64,000 bases of DNA from Chitinophaga sp. XS-30 (GCF_008086345.1 NZ_CP043006.1:5082032-5146031); one strand, 5' to 3'; positions 7,862 to 15,987 are shown, counted from the first letter of the stretch. Program-made: numbers and translations. Notes: generated from the letters alone by a model not told the origin.

Positions 7862-9586
7862 ATGGATGCAAACATTCTCAGCAAAGTAGAACAATGGCTG
7901 ACCGGCGGGTATGACGCCGAAACCGTATCGACAATTGAAAAACTCCGTAAAGACAATCCCGAAGAACTGACAGATGCGTTTTACCGTAACCTGGAATTCG
8001 GTACCGGCGGTCTCCGCGGCATAATGGGCGTAGGCACCAACCGCATGAACAGATACACCGTAGGGATGGCCACACAGGGATTTGCCAACTATCTCAAAAA
8101 GTCATTCAACGGGGAAATAAAAATGGCTATCGCGCATGACAGCCGGAATAACAGCCGCTATTTTGCGGAAGTGGCAGCCAATGTGATGGCGGCAAACGGT
8201 ATCAAGGTGTTTCTTTTTGACAGCCTGCGGCCCACTCCCGAACTGTCTTTTGCCATCCGCCACCTGCATTGCCAGGCCGGTATTGTGCTCACGGCCTCTC
8301 ATAACCCGCGGGAATACAATGGGTACAAAGCCTACTGGAACGACGGCGCGCAACTGGTACCGCCGCACGACAAGAACGTGATCGCGGAAGTGGACAAGAT
8401 CAGCAGCATCGGGGAAGTGAACTGGACCGGCTGGGAACAAAATATCACCCTTATCGGGAAAGACATTGACGAAGCATACCTGCAGATGCTCAAAGGACTG
8501 AGCGTGTACCCGGAAGTTGTTGCCGCGCAGAAAGACCTCAAGATCGTGTACACCCCCATTCATGGTACCGGCATTACCCTTGTACCGGAGATATTGCAGC
8601 GCTTCGGCTTTACCAATGTACACATTGTGGAAGAGCAGGCCCAGCCTGACGGCAACTTCCCGACCGTTGTGTATCCCAACCCGGAAGAGTCCGAAGCCAT
8701 GAGCATCGGCCTGAAAAAAGCGGCGGCACTGGATGCGGACATTCTCCTTGGGACCGACCCCGATTCAGATCGTGTAGGCATCGCCGTGAAAGACCATACC
8801 GGCAAATGGATATTGCTCAATGGTAATCAAACCGCCGTGCTGCTCTTTAATTACATCGTGGAAGCCCGCAAACGCAAGGGCCTCACACAACCGAACGATT
8901 ACATCTGCAAAACAGTGGTCACATCCGACCTGATAGACGTATTTGCCGCTACCAACGGCATCAAATGCTACAATACCCTCACCGGCTTCAAATGGATCGC
9001 AGACCTGATCCGCCGCAAGGAAGCAACAGAGAACTTCATCTGCGGCGGCGAAGAATCCTATGGTTACATGATCGGGGACAACGTGCGGGACAAGGATGCC
9101 ATCGCTTCCGTGGCCATGATCTGTGAAATGGCCGCCTATGCGAAACATGAAGGCAAATCGCTTTTTGAGCAGCTGATCGACATCTACCTGAAATATGGAT
9201 TCTACAAGGAATCGCTCATCTCCATCACCAAAAAAGGCATGAAGGGAGCGGAAGAGATCGCTGAAATGATGACGGTTTACCGCGACAATCCGCCCAAGAC
9301 CATCAATGGCTCTCCGGTAGTGAAACTGTTCGATTACCAGCTGCAAAAGGTAACCAACATTGCCACCGGTGAAACCACCACCATAGACCTTCCGAAATCC
9401 AATGTGCTGCAGTTCCTCCTGGAAGATGGCAGCCGCATATCCGCACGGCCTTCCGGAACCGAGCCGAAAATAAAATTCTACTTCAGCGTGCATGAGCCGC
9501 TGGACAGCGTGGCCGATCTCGAAAGAGTGGAACAGCTGCTGGACAGCAAAGTGACCAATATTATTCACGATATGAAAATTGGATGA
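7862..9586 (+). CDS. Phosphosugar mutase (phosphoglucomutase/phosphomannomutase type)
   Basis: A cytosolic alpha-D-phosphohexomutase of 574 residues interconverting sugar 1- and 6-phosphates, feeding nucleotide-sugar and central carbon metabolism. All four family loops are visible. The phosphoserine loop is TASHNP (Ser about 146), the metal loop is GTDPDSDRVGIAV, the sugar-specificity loop is GGEESYGYM and the phosphate-binding loop is RPSGTEPKIKFYF. The N-terminal LEFGTGGLRGIMGVGTNRMN is typical of the long PgcA/PGM2-like subfamily common in Bacteroidota. Whether glucose, mannose or pentose phosphate is preferred cannot be read from the sequence. Its transcript probably ends at the hairpin at 9613-9648, which lies inside the annotated 5' end of the next gene. 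Confidence 0.93.
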   Translation: MDANILSKVEQWLTGGYDAETVSTIEKLRKDNPEELTDAFYRNLEFGTGGLRGIMGVGTNRMNRYTVGMATQGFANYLKKSFNGEIKMAIAHDSRNNSRYFAEVAANVMAANGIKVFLFDSLRPTPELSFAIRHLHCQAGIVLTASHNPREYNGYKAYWNDGAQLVPPHDKNVIAEVDKISSIGEVNWTGWEQNITLIGKDIDEAYLQMLKGLSVYPEVVAAQKDLKIVYTPIHGTGITLVPEILQRFGFTNVHIVEEQAQPDGNFPTVVYPNPEESEAMSIGLKKAAALDADILLGTDPDSDRVGIAVKDHTGKWILLNGNQTAVLLFNYIVEARKRKGLTQPNDYICKTVVTSDLIDVFAATNGIKCYNTLTGFKWIADLIRRKEATENFICGGEESYGYMIGDNVRDKDAIASVAMICEMAAYAKHEGKSLFEQLIDIYLKYGFYKESLISITKKGMKGAEEIAEMMTVYRDNPPKTINGSPVVKLFDYQLQKVTNIATGETTTIDLPKSNVLQFLLEDGSRISARPSGTEPKIKFYFSVHEPLDSVADLERVEQLLDSKVTNIIHDMKIG

Positions 9587-10593
9587 CCCGGCTGAAACGG
9601 ACATTTCTAAGGGAGGCTGTACCAAATGACTGGTATAGCCTCTTTTTATTCAGATACCAAACGGCCGTTCCGGCGATATCCCGCATAGGCTGGTTGTTTT
9701 GTCTGCTTGCTCTCCTCGCCCGTCAGCCCGTTCAGGCACAGGATTCTACGGACCATACCAAAGTCTGGATACTGGGAACAGCCTCCGCCGCCGTGTACAC
9801 AGGCTCGCTGTTCATACTGAACGAATATTGGTATAAGGATTATCCCAAGAAAAGCTTCCACACACTGAATGATTTTGGAGAGTGGCTGCAGGTAGACAAG
9901 TTCGGGCATACCTACAGCGCATACATGCTTGCCAAATACAGCCGTGAACTGTGGCGATGGACCGGGATACCGCGCAAGCAGCAGATATGGATAGGGGGAT
10001 TGAGCGGGTTTGCCTACCAGTCCGTGATCGAAGTGCTGGATGCGCATTCCGGGCATTGGGGGTTTTCCTGGAGCGACATGGGCGCCAATGCCACTGGCGC
10101 TGCCGCAATGATCAGCCAGGAGCTGCTTTGGGATGAACAACGCATCCTGCTGAAATTTTCCACGATACCGAAACGGTACACAGACCCGGTACTGCGTAGC
10201 CGGACGGATGAACAGTTCGGCGATATTCTGCTGGAACGCATCCTCAAGGACTACAATGCGCAAACCTACTGGCTGTCCGTCAACCCTTCCGCTTTTGTGA
10301 AAGACAGCCGCTTCCCGAAATGGCTGAACATCGCCATCGGTTACGGAGCGGACGGCATGTACGCAGCGGACGACAATACCTGGGAAGATGCGGAGGGACG
10401 GCGGTTCAACTACGCGCATATTCACCGTACCCGGCAGTTCTATCTTTCTCCGGATATTGATTTCACGCGTATCCCTACACGAAAAAAAGGATTGAAAATA
10501 CTGTTCCAGGTACTGAACAGCCTGAAATTCCCTGCCCCCACGCTGGAAGTGAACAGCGCCGGCAGGATCAGGATGCATGCGGTGTTCTTTTAA
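9583..10593 (+). CDS. DUF2279 family protein, start uncertain
   Basis: 336 residues if the ATG overlapping the previous stop (ATGA) is used. Residues 35-51 form a signal-peptide-like segment (IGWLFCLLALLARQPVQAQ), preceded by about 30 residues that do not look like a signal peptide. The mature part carries the DUF2279 signature (DKFGHTYSAYMLAKYSRELWRW and SVIEVLDAHSGHWGFSWSDMGANATGAA), seen in Bacteroidota periplasmic or lipoprotein-like proteins of unknown function. A strong 11-bp terminator hairpin with five T lies within codons 11-22, so the true start may be downstream: the only plausible in-frame codon before the signal core is TTG at 9694. The C-terminus overlaps the convergent phosphoribosyltransferase by three bases. 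Confidence 0.75.
   Translation: MTRLKRTFLREAVPNDWYSLFLFRYQTAVPAISRIGWLFCLLALLARQPVQAQDSTDHTKVWILGTASAAVYTGSLFILNEYWYKDYPKKSFHTLNDFGEWLQVDKFGHTYSAYMLAKYSRELWRWTGIPRKQQIWIGGLSGFAYQSVIEVLDAHSGHWGFSWSDMGANATGAAAMISQELLWDEQRILLKFSTIPKRYTDPVLRSRTDEQFGDILLERILKDYNAQTYWLSVNPSAFVKDSRFPKWLNIAIGYGADGMYAADDNTWEDAEGRRFNYAHIHRTRQFYLSPDIDFTRIPTRKKGLKILFQVLNSLKFPAPTLEVNSAGRIRMHAVFF
9613..9648 (+). terminator. Terminator inside the 5' end of the DUF2279 frame
   Basis: GAGGCTGTACC / GGTATAGCCTC gives 11 pairs (one G-T) with an 8-base loop, followed by TTTTT. It lies 27 bases after the mutase stop codon and is as strong as any terminator in the window. Confidence 0.8.
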
Positions 10594-11087
10594 ACGAGAT
10601 AAGCAGAACGGATCTCCTCTCCTTCTACATCTACCATAACCATATCTTTAATGGTAGTGGCCAGGCTGTAGCCTACGAAGTCAACCGACAAAGGAAACGA
10701 TTTGTGGCGACGGTCCACCAGCACAGCCGTCTGTATCTTTCCGGGCAGGAACTGCAGGAATGGTTTAAGGGCATATAACATGGTACGGCCGGAATTGGCC
10801 ACGTCATCGATCAGAATGATGACCTTGCCGTTAAAATCCAGCTGATGGGATAATTCCACTTCGGCGGGATGCTGTTTGTCCAGCTTTATTTCCATGACAT
10901 CGATATGGAAGGAAGCGATACGTTTGAGGTGCGCCGCGATCTTGGCGGTGAGAATGGAGCCGCGGTCCCAGATGCCCGCCAGGATAATGGATGACTCGTC
11001 GTAATTATGTTCGTATATTTCATACGCAATCCGTTCTATTCTCTTTTCAATCGCGTCCTGCGTCAGGATAACGTTCTTATTTTCCAT
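10590..11087 (-). CDS. Phosphoribosyltransferase, PyrR-like
   Basis: A type I phosphoribosyltransferase fold of 165 residues. The PRPP-binding motif is VIILIDDVANSGRTMLYAL, and the N-terminal IERIAYEIYEHN and ILAGIWDRGSILTAKIA match PyrR/hypoxanthine-type enzymes. PyrR proteins combine uracil phosphoribosyltransferase activity with RNA-binding control of pyrimidine genes. No pyrimidine gene is adjacent, so the regulatory role is unproven and a salvage enzyme is equally possible. The C-terminal EEIRSAYLV resembles the PyrR end. It stops three bases inside the convergent DUF2279 gene, so the two mRNAs share antisense 3' ends. Confidence 0.85.
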   Translation of the reverse strand: MENKNVILTQDAIEKRIERIAYEIYEHNYDESSIILAGIWDRGSILTAKIAAHLKRIASFHIDVMEIKLDKQHPAEVELSHQLDFNGKVIILIDDVANSGRTMLYALKPFLQFLPGKIQTAVLVDRRHKSFPLSVDFVGYSLATTIKDMVMVDVEGEEIRSAYLV

Positions 11088-11151
11088 ATAGCGGTTTTGT
11101 GCAGCCGTAAAAATACATAAATTGCAATAACAACAAGGTCAAATCAAGGAT

Positions 11152-12462
11152 ATGCAAATTGTTTACCAACTCCTCTTTTTAACGGCCCTGGGTGTGGCGG
11201 TGTGGTTGTTTACGCGAAGGGCGCTGGGTATCCGGCGGAACATCCTGCTGGGGCGGAATGTGGAACTGAATGACCGTCCCGCCGAGCGCTGGAAGAACCT
11301 GCTGCTGCTGGCATTCGGGCAGAAAAAGATGTTCCGCAACCCGCTGGTGGCGGTATTGCACTTCTTTGTGTATGCCGGGTTCATTATCATCAATATAGAG
11401 ATACTGGAGATCATGATCGACGGGCTGGCCGGCACGCATCGTATATTCGCGCCCGTTCTGGGCCGGCTGTACCTGGTGCTGATCGGTTGCTTCGAGATAC
11501 TGGCTGTACTGGTAGCTGTTTCCTGCGCCATCTTCCTGGTCCGCCGGAATATCCTCAAACTGAAACGTTTCATCAGCAAAGACCTTGACGGCTGGCCGCG
11601 CTCGGATGCCAATTACATTCTGCTGACGGAGATCGTGCTCATGCTGCTTTTTCTGACGATGAACGCGGCAGACCAGGCATTGCAGGCCCGGGGTGCGGAG
11701 CATTACATCACTACCGGGGATTTCTGGGTGACCAGTCAGTTCGCCCCGCTTTTCTCCGGCTTGTCCGATTCCGCACTGATAGCTGTGGAACGCGGTGCAT
11801 GGTGGCTGCATATCCTCGGTGTACTGGCCTTTCTGAACTACCTGCCGTTCTCCAAACATCTGCATATCATCCTCGCATTTCCCAATGCTTATTATACCGA
11901 TCTGCGGCCCAAAGGCAAAATGGAGAACATGCCGGCCATCCAGCAGGAAGTGCTGTATGCCATGCAGCCTGAGCTGGCGGCCAATGCCCCCGTATCCGAC
12001 ACCGTGCCGAAGTTTGGCGCGAAAGACGTGCAGGACCTGACCTGGAAGAACCTGCTGGACGCATATGCCTGCACGGAATGCGGCAGATGCTCCGCCGCCT
12101 GCCCTGCTACGCAGACGGGGAAAGCCCTTTCCCCCCGCCTCATCATGATGAAAACGCGGGACCGGCTGGAGGAAGTGGGCCGGAACATCCGGCAGCATGG
12201 CAGCGCTACAACAGATAACAAAAGCCTTTTACGCGATCATATCACCGAAGAGGAGCTGCGCGCCTGCACTACCTGCAACGCCTGCGTAGAAGAATGCCCG
12301 GTAAGCATCAATCCGCTGCATATCATCCTGCAGATGCGGAGGCACCTGGTGATGGAGGAATCCAGCGCCCCGCAGGAATGGAACATGATGTTTTCCAACA
12401 TAGAGAATAATATGGCGCCCTGGAAATTCAGTCCGGATGACCGGGACGCCTGGATACAATAA
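11152..12462 (+). CDS. Membrane-bound 4Fe-4S dicluster protein (HdrD/GlpC-like electron-transfer subunit)
   Basis: 436 residues. The N-terminal 260 residues hold about six hydrophobic segments (IVYQLLFLTALGVAVWLFT, LVAVLHFFVYAGFIIINIEI, LYLVLIGCFEILAVLVAVSCAIFLV, ILLTEIVLMLLFLTM, WWLHILGVLAFLNYLPF), resembling the NarI-like membrane part of heterodisulfide-reductase-type complexes. The C-terminal region binds two cubane clusters through CTECGRCSAACP and CTTCNACVEECP. It probably passes electrons between the quinone pool and its downstream partner. The next gene, 26 bases on, supplies the CCG-domain catalytic subunit, so the two together form a split HdrD-like enzyme. The donor or acceptor substrate is not apparent. 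Confidence 0.88.
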   Translation: MQIVYQLLFLTALGVAVWLFTRRALGIRRNILLGRNVELNDRPAERWKNLLLLAFGQKKMFRNPLVAVLHFFVYAGFIIINIEILEIMIDGLAGTHRIFAPVLGRLYLVLIGCFEILAVLVAVSCAIFLVRRNILKLKRFISKDLDGWPRSDANYILLTEIVLMLLFLTMNAADQALQARGAEHYITTGDFWVTSQFAPLFSGLSDSALIAVERGAWWLHILGVLAFLNYLPFSKHLHIILAFPNAYYTDLRPKGKMENMPAIQQEVLYAMQPELAANAPVSDTVPKFGAKDVQDLTWKNLLDAYACTECGRCSAACPATQTGKALSPRLIMMKTRDRLEEVGRNIRQHGSATTDNKSLLRDHITEEELRACTTCNACVEECPVSINPLHIILQMRRHLVMEESSAPQEWNMMFSNIENNMAPWKFSPDDRDAWIQ

Positions 12463-12488
12463 TCATACACCGGAAAAAAAAGAATCAT

Positions 12489-13268
12489 ATGCAGATCAAA
12501 ACGATGGCCGAATATTTTGCCAATGGAGAAACACCGGAAGTGCTTTTCTGGGTAGGGTGCGCCGGCAGCTTTGACCAGCGCGCCCAAAAGATCACCAGGG
12601 CATTTGCCGCCATACTGGATAAAGCAGGCATCCCGTTTGCGATACTCGGCAAGGAAGAAGGCTGCACCGGCGATCCCGCACGCAGGGCCGGCAATGAATT
12701 CCTCTTCCAGATGATGGCCTACAGCAACATTCAGCTATTGAACAACTATGGCGTGAAATCCATCGTAACCGCATGCCCGCATTGTTTCAATACTTTCCGG
12801 AATGAATATCCCCAGCTTGGGGGAACATACGAAGTAGTGCATCATGCCACTTATCTTCAGCAGCTGATCGACGGAGGCCGCATCAAAATGAAGGAAGGCG
12901 GCACTTTTAAAGGCAAAAAGATCACGTACCACGACTCCTGTTACCTTGGCCGCGCGAATGGCATTTACGAGGCTCCCCGGCAGGTACTGGAAACCCTGGA
13001 TGCAGAGCTGGTAGAGATGAAACGCTGTAAAAGCAAGGGCCTCTGCTGTGGAGCGGGAGGCGCACAGATGTTCAAGGAAGAAGAAAAAGGCAATACCCGC
13101 GTGAATTTTGCCAGAGGCCATGAAGCCGTGGCCACCGACGCCTCGGTTATTGCCGCCAATTGCCCGTTTTGCATGACCATGTTGACCGACGGCGTGAAAG
13201 AAGCCGGAAAGGAAGAAGAAGTAAAAGTGCTGGACATCGCCGAAATGATCGAACAAAACATGCAATAG
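12489..13268 (+). CDS. CCG-domain Fe-S protein, partner of the upstream membrane subunit
   Basis: 259 cytosolic residues with the two cysteine-rich (CCG) domains of the HdrB/HdrD/GlpC/LutA group. The first has FWVGCAGSFDQRAQK, CTGDPARRAG and ACPHCFNTF. The second has YHDSCYLGRANGIYEAPR, CKSKGLCCGAGGAQMF and ANCPFCMTMLTD. These domains bind non-cubane 4Fe-4S clusters and carry out two-electron redox chemistry on thiols or hydroxyacids. The 26-base spacing to the membrane Fe-S gene argues for one complex. In many Bacteroidota this pair sits near fatty-acid or electron-transfer-flavoprotein genes; none is present here. Confidence 0.88.
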   Translation: MQIKTMAEYFANGETPEVLFWVGCAGSFDQRAQKITRAFAAILDKAGIPFAILGKEEGCTGDPARRAGNEFLFQMMAYSNIQLLNNYGVKSIVTACPHCFNTFRNEYPQLGGTYEVVHHATYLQQLIDGGRIKMKEGGTFKGKKITYHDSCYLGRANGIYEAPRQVLETLDAELVEMKRCKSKGLCCGAGGAQMFKEEEKGNTRVNFARGHEAVATDASVIAANCPFCMTMLTDGVKEAGKEEEVKVLDIAEMIEQNMQ

Positions 13269-13270
13269 CT

Positions 13271-13278
13271 TAACTTTG
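13271..13278 (+). promoter_or_regulatory. -7 box TAACTTTG just before the 169-aa gene
   Basis: Exact TAnnTTTG ending five bases before the ATG at 13284, so transcription would start at the start codon and give a leaderless mRNA. It lies in the 15-base gap after the CCG gene, so it would be an internal promoter. Confidence 0.5.
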
Positions 13279-13283
13279 CCATT

Positions 13284-13793
13284 ATGAACACGGATATCAA
13301 ACATATATTACCACAGGATTTTGATCCCGCATCCCGGGTCTGGATATATCAAAGCAACCGCCCTTTCGGGGAAAAGGAAGCAGAGGAGATAGAGGAGCAA
13401 TTGCATCAGTTCACCGCGCAATGGAACTCACATGGCGTTCCCGTTAAAGGCTGGGGCGCATTGCTGTTCGATCAGGTCATCATCCTGATGGCGGACGAAA
13501 CCGAATCCCAGGTCAGCGGCTGCAGTACGGACAGCTCCGTAAGGATCATCAAAAGCATAGAACGGCAGTACAATGTGAATCTCTTCGATCGTTTGCTGCT
13601 GGGCTTCCTGGTGAAAGACCGGCTGCAATTACTCCCCCTGGCCCAGTTGGGGTATGCACTGGAGAAAGGGTTCATCGGGCACGATACGATCTATCTCAAC
13701 AACACGGTACAAACGAAGCAGGAATTGGAATCGCACTGGCTGCTCCCCCTGAAAGAGAGCTGGCTGATGAATAAATTGGGGCAGACCGCATAG
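13284..13793 (+). CDS. Small conserved Bacteroidota protein (often mislabelled 'ABC transporter ATPase')
   Basis: 169 residues, soluble and acidic, without signal peptide. The sequence (SRVWIYQSNRPFGEKEAEEI, QFTAQWNSHGVPVKGWGALLFD, ILMADETESQVSGCSTDSSVR) belongs to a Bacteroidota family that public annotation commonly calls an ABC transporter ATPase. There is no Walker A, Walker B or signature motif, so that name should not be trusted. A conserved cysteine in the GCSTDSS segment is the most striking possible functional residue. Its 15-base spacing to the Fe-S genes suggests a link with the redox module, but the internal -7 box allows separate expression. A terminator follows 30 bases after the stop. 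Confidence 0.82.
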   Translation: MNTDIKHILPQDFDPASRVWIYQSNRPFGEKEAEEIEEQLHQFTAQWNSHGVPVKGWGALLFDQVIILMADETESQVSGCSTDSSVRIIKSIERQYNVNLFDRLLLGFLVKDRLQLLPLAQLGYALEKGFIGHDTIYLNNTVQTKQELESHWLLPLKESWLMNKLGQTA

Positions 13794-13823
13794 AAATTGT
13801 AGCTGAACGACTATATTTGTGCC

Positions 13824-13848
13824 CGGCAGTTTTACTACTGCCGTTTTT
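13824..13848 (+). terminator. Terminator after the Fe-S operon
   Basis: CGGCAGT / ACTGCCG stem (7 bp, loop TTTACT) followed by TTTTT. A -7-like TATATTTG at 13812-13819 precedes it; any transcript from there to the tRNA-Gly would have to cross this hairpin. Confidence 0.8.
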
Positions 13849-13907
13849 GGCGGGGCAGAACACCCTCTTCGTCAAAGGTTGAACAGTTCTTCTTTTCGAA
13901 ACAACAA

Positions 13908-13983
13908 GCGGGAATAGCTCATTTGGTAGAGCATCAGCTTCCCAAGCTGAGGGTGGCCGGTTCGAGCCCGGTTTCCCGCTCCA
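13908..13983 (+). tRNA. trnG: tRNA-Gly (anticodon CCC)
   Basis: Complete cloverleaf: acceptor GCGGGAA/TTCCCGC, D-stem GCTC/GAGC, anticodon stem TCAGC/GCTGA with loop TTCCCAA giving anticodon CCC, T-arm with TTCGAGC. Discriminator T at 13980 and CCA encoded at 13981-13983. It reads the GGG codon. It ends nine bases from the convergent HicB-like gene. Confidence 0.95.
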
Positions 13984-13991
13984 TTTTTTCT

Positions 13992-14399
13992 CTATAATCT
14001 GACGTTCAACAATTCCTGCCCCAGGTCGTGCAACCCTTTTTCTATTCTTTTCTTCTGGCGTTCCGAAGCGATGGCAAGCCCTGCTTTGTACTGCCTTAAA
14101 AGCGAAGCGTTCAGGCCGATCCTCTTTGCAAAGTTGGTCACATCCAGCATCCCGAAATGCGCAAATATGCTCGGGAGGTCATATTTGTAGATGTATTCAA
14201 AATTGCCATCGTTCAGCGCGGGATCCGGAGTGCCTTCCTCCGCATTAACATCCAGTACCGCCTGCAGGGCGTCTGCGAAATCCTTTTTGGCTTCGGGAAT
14301 GGTTTTGGCATACCCGGTAATGCCCGGAAGATCCTCCGACCAGGTACCAAAACCTGTGGACGAGGCTTCTACAACTACGATTAACGGCTTCTTTTTCAT
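13992..14399 (-). CDS. Solitary HicB-like protein with C-terminal helix-turn-helix
   Basis: 135 residues from the preferred start MKKKPLIVVVEASSTGFG; a longer frame to 14432 would run through an operator-like palindrome and is less likely. The N-terminal half has the HicB partial RNase-H-like fold (FGTWSEDLPGITGYAKTIPEAKKDFADAL). The C-terminal half is a helix-turn-helix (FAKRIGLNASLLRQYKAGLAIASERQKKRIEKGL). HicB proteins neutralise the HicA mRNA-interferase toxin and repress their own promoter. No HicA-sized frame was found on either side, so this is an orphan antitoxin-like regulator. Two matching palindromes upstream of its start suggest autorepression. Confidence 0.85.
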   Translation of the reverse strand: MKKKPLIVVVEASSTGFGTWSEDLPGITGYAKTIPEAKKDFADALQAVLDVNAEEGTPDPALNDGNFEYIYKYDLPSIFAHFGMLDVTNFAKRIGLNASLLRQYKAGLAIASERQKKRIEKGLHDLGQELLNVRL

Positions 14400-14410
14400 A
14401 TGGGTCAAAA

Positions 14411-14426
14411 ATAACACATCCGTTAT
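14411..14426. promoter_or_regulatory. Operator-like palindrome 1
   Basis: ATAACACATCCGTTAT: inverted arms ATAAC/GTTAT around a 6-base centre. It starts 11 bases upstream of the HicB-like start codon and is matched by a second copy at 14444. Confidence 0.7.
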
Positions 14427-14443
14427 AACCATCCAAATTATTT

Positions 14444-14459
14444 ATAACACATTTGTTAT
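14444..14459. promoter_or_regulatory. Operator-like palindrome 2
   Basis: ATAACACATTTGTTAT, identical to the first palindrome except for the two central bases. The two sites start exactly 33 bases apart, about three helical turns, placing them on the same DNA face, as expected for cooperative dimer binding. Confidence 0.7.
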
Positions 14460-14517
14460 TATTCTTTTCTTAACACCTCTTCCCCTCAAAAACCTGTCAT
14501 TCTGGCATTTTTTTATG

Positions 14518-14525
14518 TATTTTTG
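14518..14525 (+). promoter_or_regulatory. -7 box TATTTTTG of the miaB operon
   Basis: Exact TAnnTTTG 23 bases before the miaB ATG. The -33 region is not a clean match. Confidence 0.55.
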
Positions 14526-14548
14526 CAGTCCTAAATTTTGGACAGGAA

Positions 14549-15967
14549 ATGCTGGAGATCGTAGACAAAACCCATGATGAACACCGCCAGGGCGAAGCAA
14601 TAGCCCCCCAGGCCGGGGATACCCGCACCTATGCAAAAAAGTTTTACATAGAAAGTTATGGTTGTCAGATGAATTTCAACGATAGTGAAATTGTCGCTTC
14701 CATCCTCAATAATGAAGGTTTCGGCGCTACCCGTAACGTTGAAGAAGCGGACCTGGTGCTGCTGAATACCTGCTCCATCCGTGAAAAGGCGGAGCAGACC
14801 GTTCGCAAGCGCCTGACCGAATTCAAAAAAACAAAGAAGAGCCGCCCGGGCTTTCTGGTAGGCGTACTCGGTTGTATGGCGGAACGCCTTAAAGCCCAGT
14901 TCCTGGAGGAAGAAAAGCTGGTAGACCTGGTCGTTGGCCCGGATGCCTACCGTACCCTCCCCGCCCTTATTGAAGAAGCCGGAACAGGCCAGAAGGCCAT
15001 AAACGTGCTGCTCAGCCGCGAGGAAACGTATGCGGACATCAGTCCCGTTCGCCTCAACAGTAATGGCGTAACGGCTTTTGTATCCATCATGCGTGGCTGC
15101 AATAACATGTGCGCCTTTTGCGTAGTGCCTTTCACCCGCGGCCGGGAACGCAGCCGCGATCCTTATTCCATCGTGGCAGAGGCTACAGACCTTTTTGAAA
15201 GAGGCTACCGCGAAGTGACGTTGCTGGGCCAGAACGTAGATTCCTACTATTTTGTGGACGAGCAAAAAGATGAGACCGTTACTTTCGCCGCGCTGCTTGA
15301 AAAAGTGGCTGCCATCAGCCCGTTGCTGCGGGTGCGCTTTTCCACCTCACACCCGAAAGACATCACGGACGAAGTACTGTTCACCATGGCCCGCCATGAG
15401 AATATCTGCAATTATATCCACCTCCCCGTACAGAGCGGCAGCACGCGCATCCTGCAACTGATGAACCGCACCTACACGCGGGAATGGTATATGAAGAAGG
15501 TAGACCGTATTAAAGAGATACTTCCGGATTGCGGGCTTTCCACGGATGTGATCACCGGCTTCTGCACGGAAACGGAGGAAGATCACCAGGATACGCTGGC
15601 GATGATGGAATATGCACATTATGACCTGGCTTACATGTTCGCCTACTCGGAACGCCCCGGTACACTGGCCGCCCGCCGGTACACCGATGATATACCGGAG
15701 GAAGTGAAAAAGCGCCGCCTGGCGGAAGTGGTAGCCCTGCACCGCAGGCATACCCTGGAAAGCATGCAGCAGGACGTAGGCAAGGTCTTTACCGTACTGG
15801 TGGAAGGCGTTTCCAAACGCTCGGAGAACGATCTCTTCGGCCGGAATGACCAGAACAAAGTAGTGGTGTTCCCCCGCGGCGATCATCAGAAAGGCAGCTA
15901 CGTCAAAGTAAAAATAGTATCCTGTACCGCAGGTACATTGATCGGGAAACCGGTTGACATTGACTGA
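14549..15967 (+). CDS. miaB: tRNA-2-methylthio-N6-dimethylallyladenosine synthase MiaB
   Basis: A radical-SAM methylthiotransferase of 472 residues that thiomethylates i6A37 in tRNAs reading UNN codons. The N-terminal UPF0004 domain carries the auxiliary-cluster cysteines in ESYGCQMN, LLNTCSIRE and GVLGCMAERL. The radical-SAM loop is MRGCNNMCAFCVVPFTRGRE (CxxxCxxC), and a TRAM RNA-binding domain closes the protein (VLVEGVSKRSENDLFGRNDQN). Length and motif order fit MiaB rather than MtaB or RimO. It heads a same-strand run that continues through a sigma-54 activator, lptE and a repeat protein to secG, a gene order I recall as frequent in Bacteroidota. Confidence 0.96.
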   Translation: MLEIVDKTHDEHRQGEAIAPQAGDTRTYAKKFYIESYGCQMNFNDSEIVASILNNEGFGATRNVEEADLVLLNTCSIREKAEQTVRKRLTEFKKTKKSRPGFLVGVLGCMAERLKAQFLEEEKLVDLVVGPDAYRTLPALIEEAGTGQKAINVLLSREETYADISPVRLNSNGVTAFVSIMRGCNNMCAFCVVPFTRGRERSRDPYSIVAEATDLFERGYREVTLLGQNVDSYYFVDEQKDETVTFAALLEKVAAISPLLRVRFSTSHPKDITDEVLFTMARHENICNYIHLPVQSGSTRILQLMNRTYTREWYMKKVDRIKEILPDCGLSTDVITGFCTETEEDHQDTLAMMEYAHYDLAYMFAYSERPGTLAARRYTDDIPEEVKKRRLAEVVALHRRHTLESMQQDVGKVFTVLVEGVSKRSENDLFGRNDQNKVVVFPRGDHQKGSYVKVKIVSCTAGTLIGKPVDID

Positions 15968-15987
15968 CAGTTTCAAAACCCTGAAGA

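Noticed and set aside
13284..13793. The name 'ABC transporter ATPase' for the 169-residue protein
   Set aside because: No Walker A, Walker B or LSGGQ-type signature is present; the name is a likely database artefact.
14400..14548. A HicA toxin gene next to the HicB-like gene
   Set aside because: The gap holds only two palindromes and a promoter, and there is no ~60-80-codon frame with the HicA histidine motif nearby.
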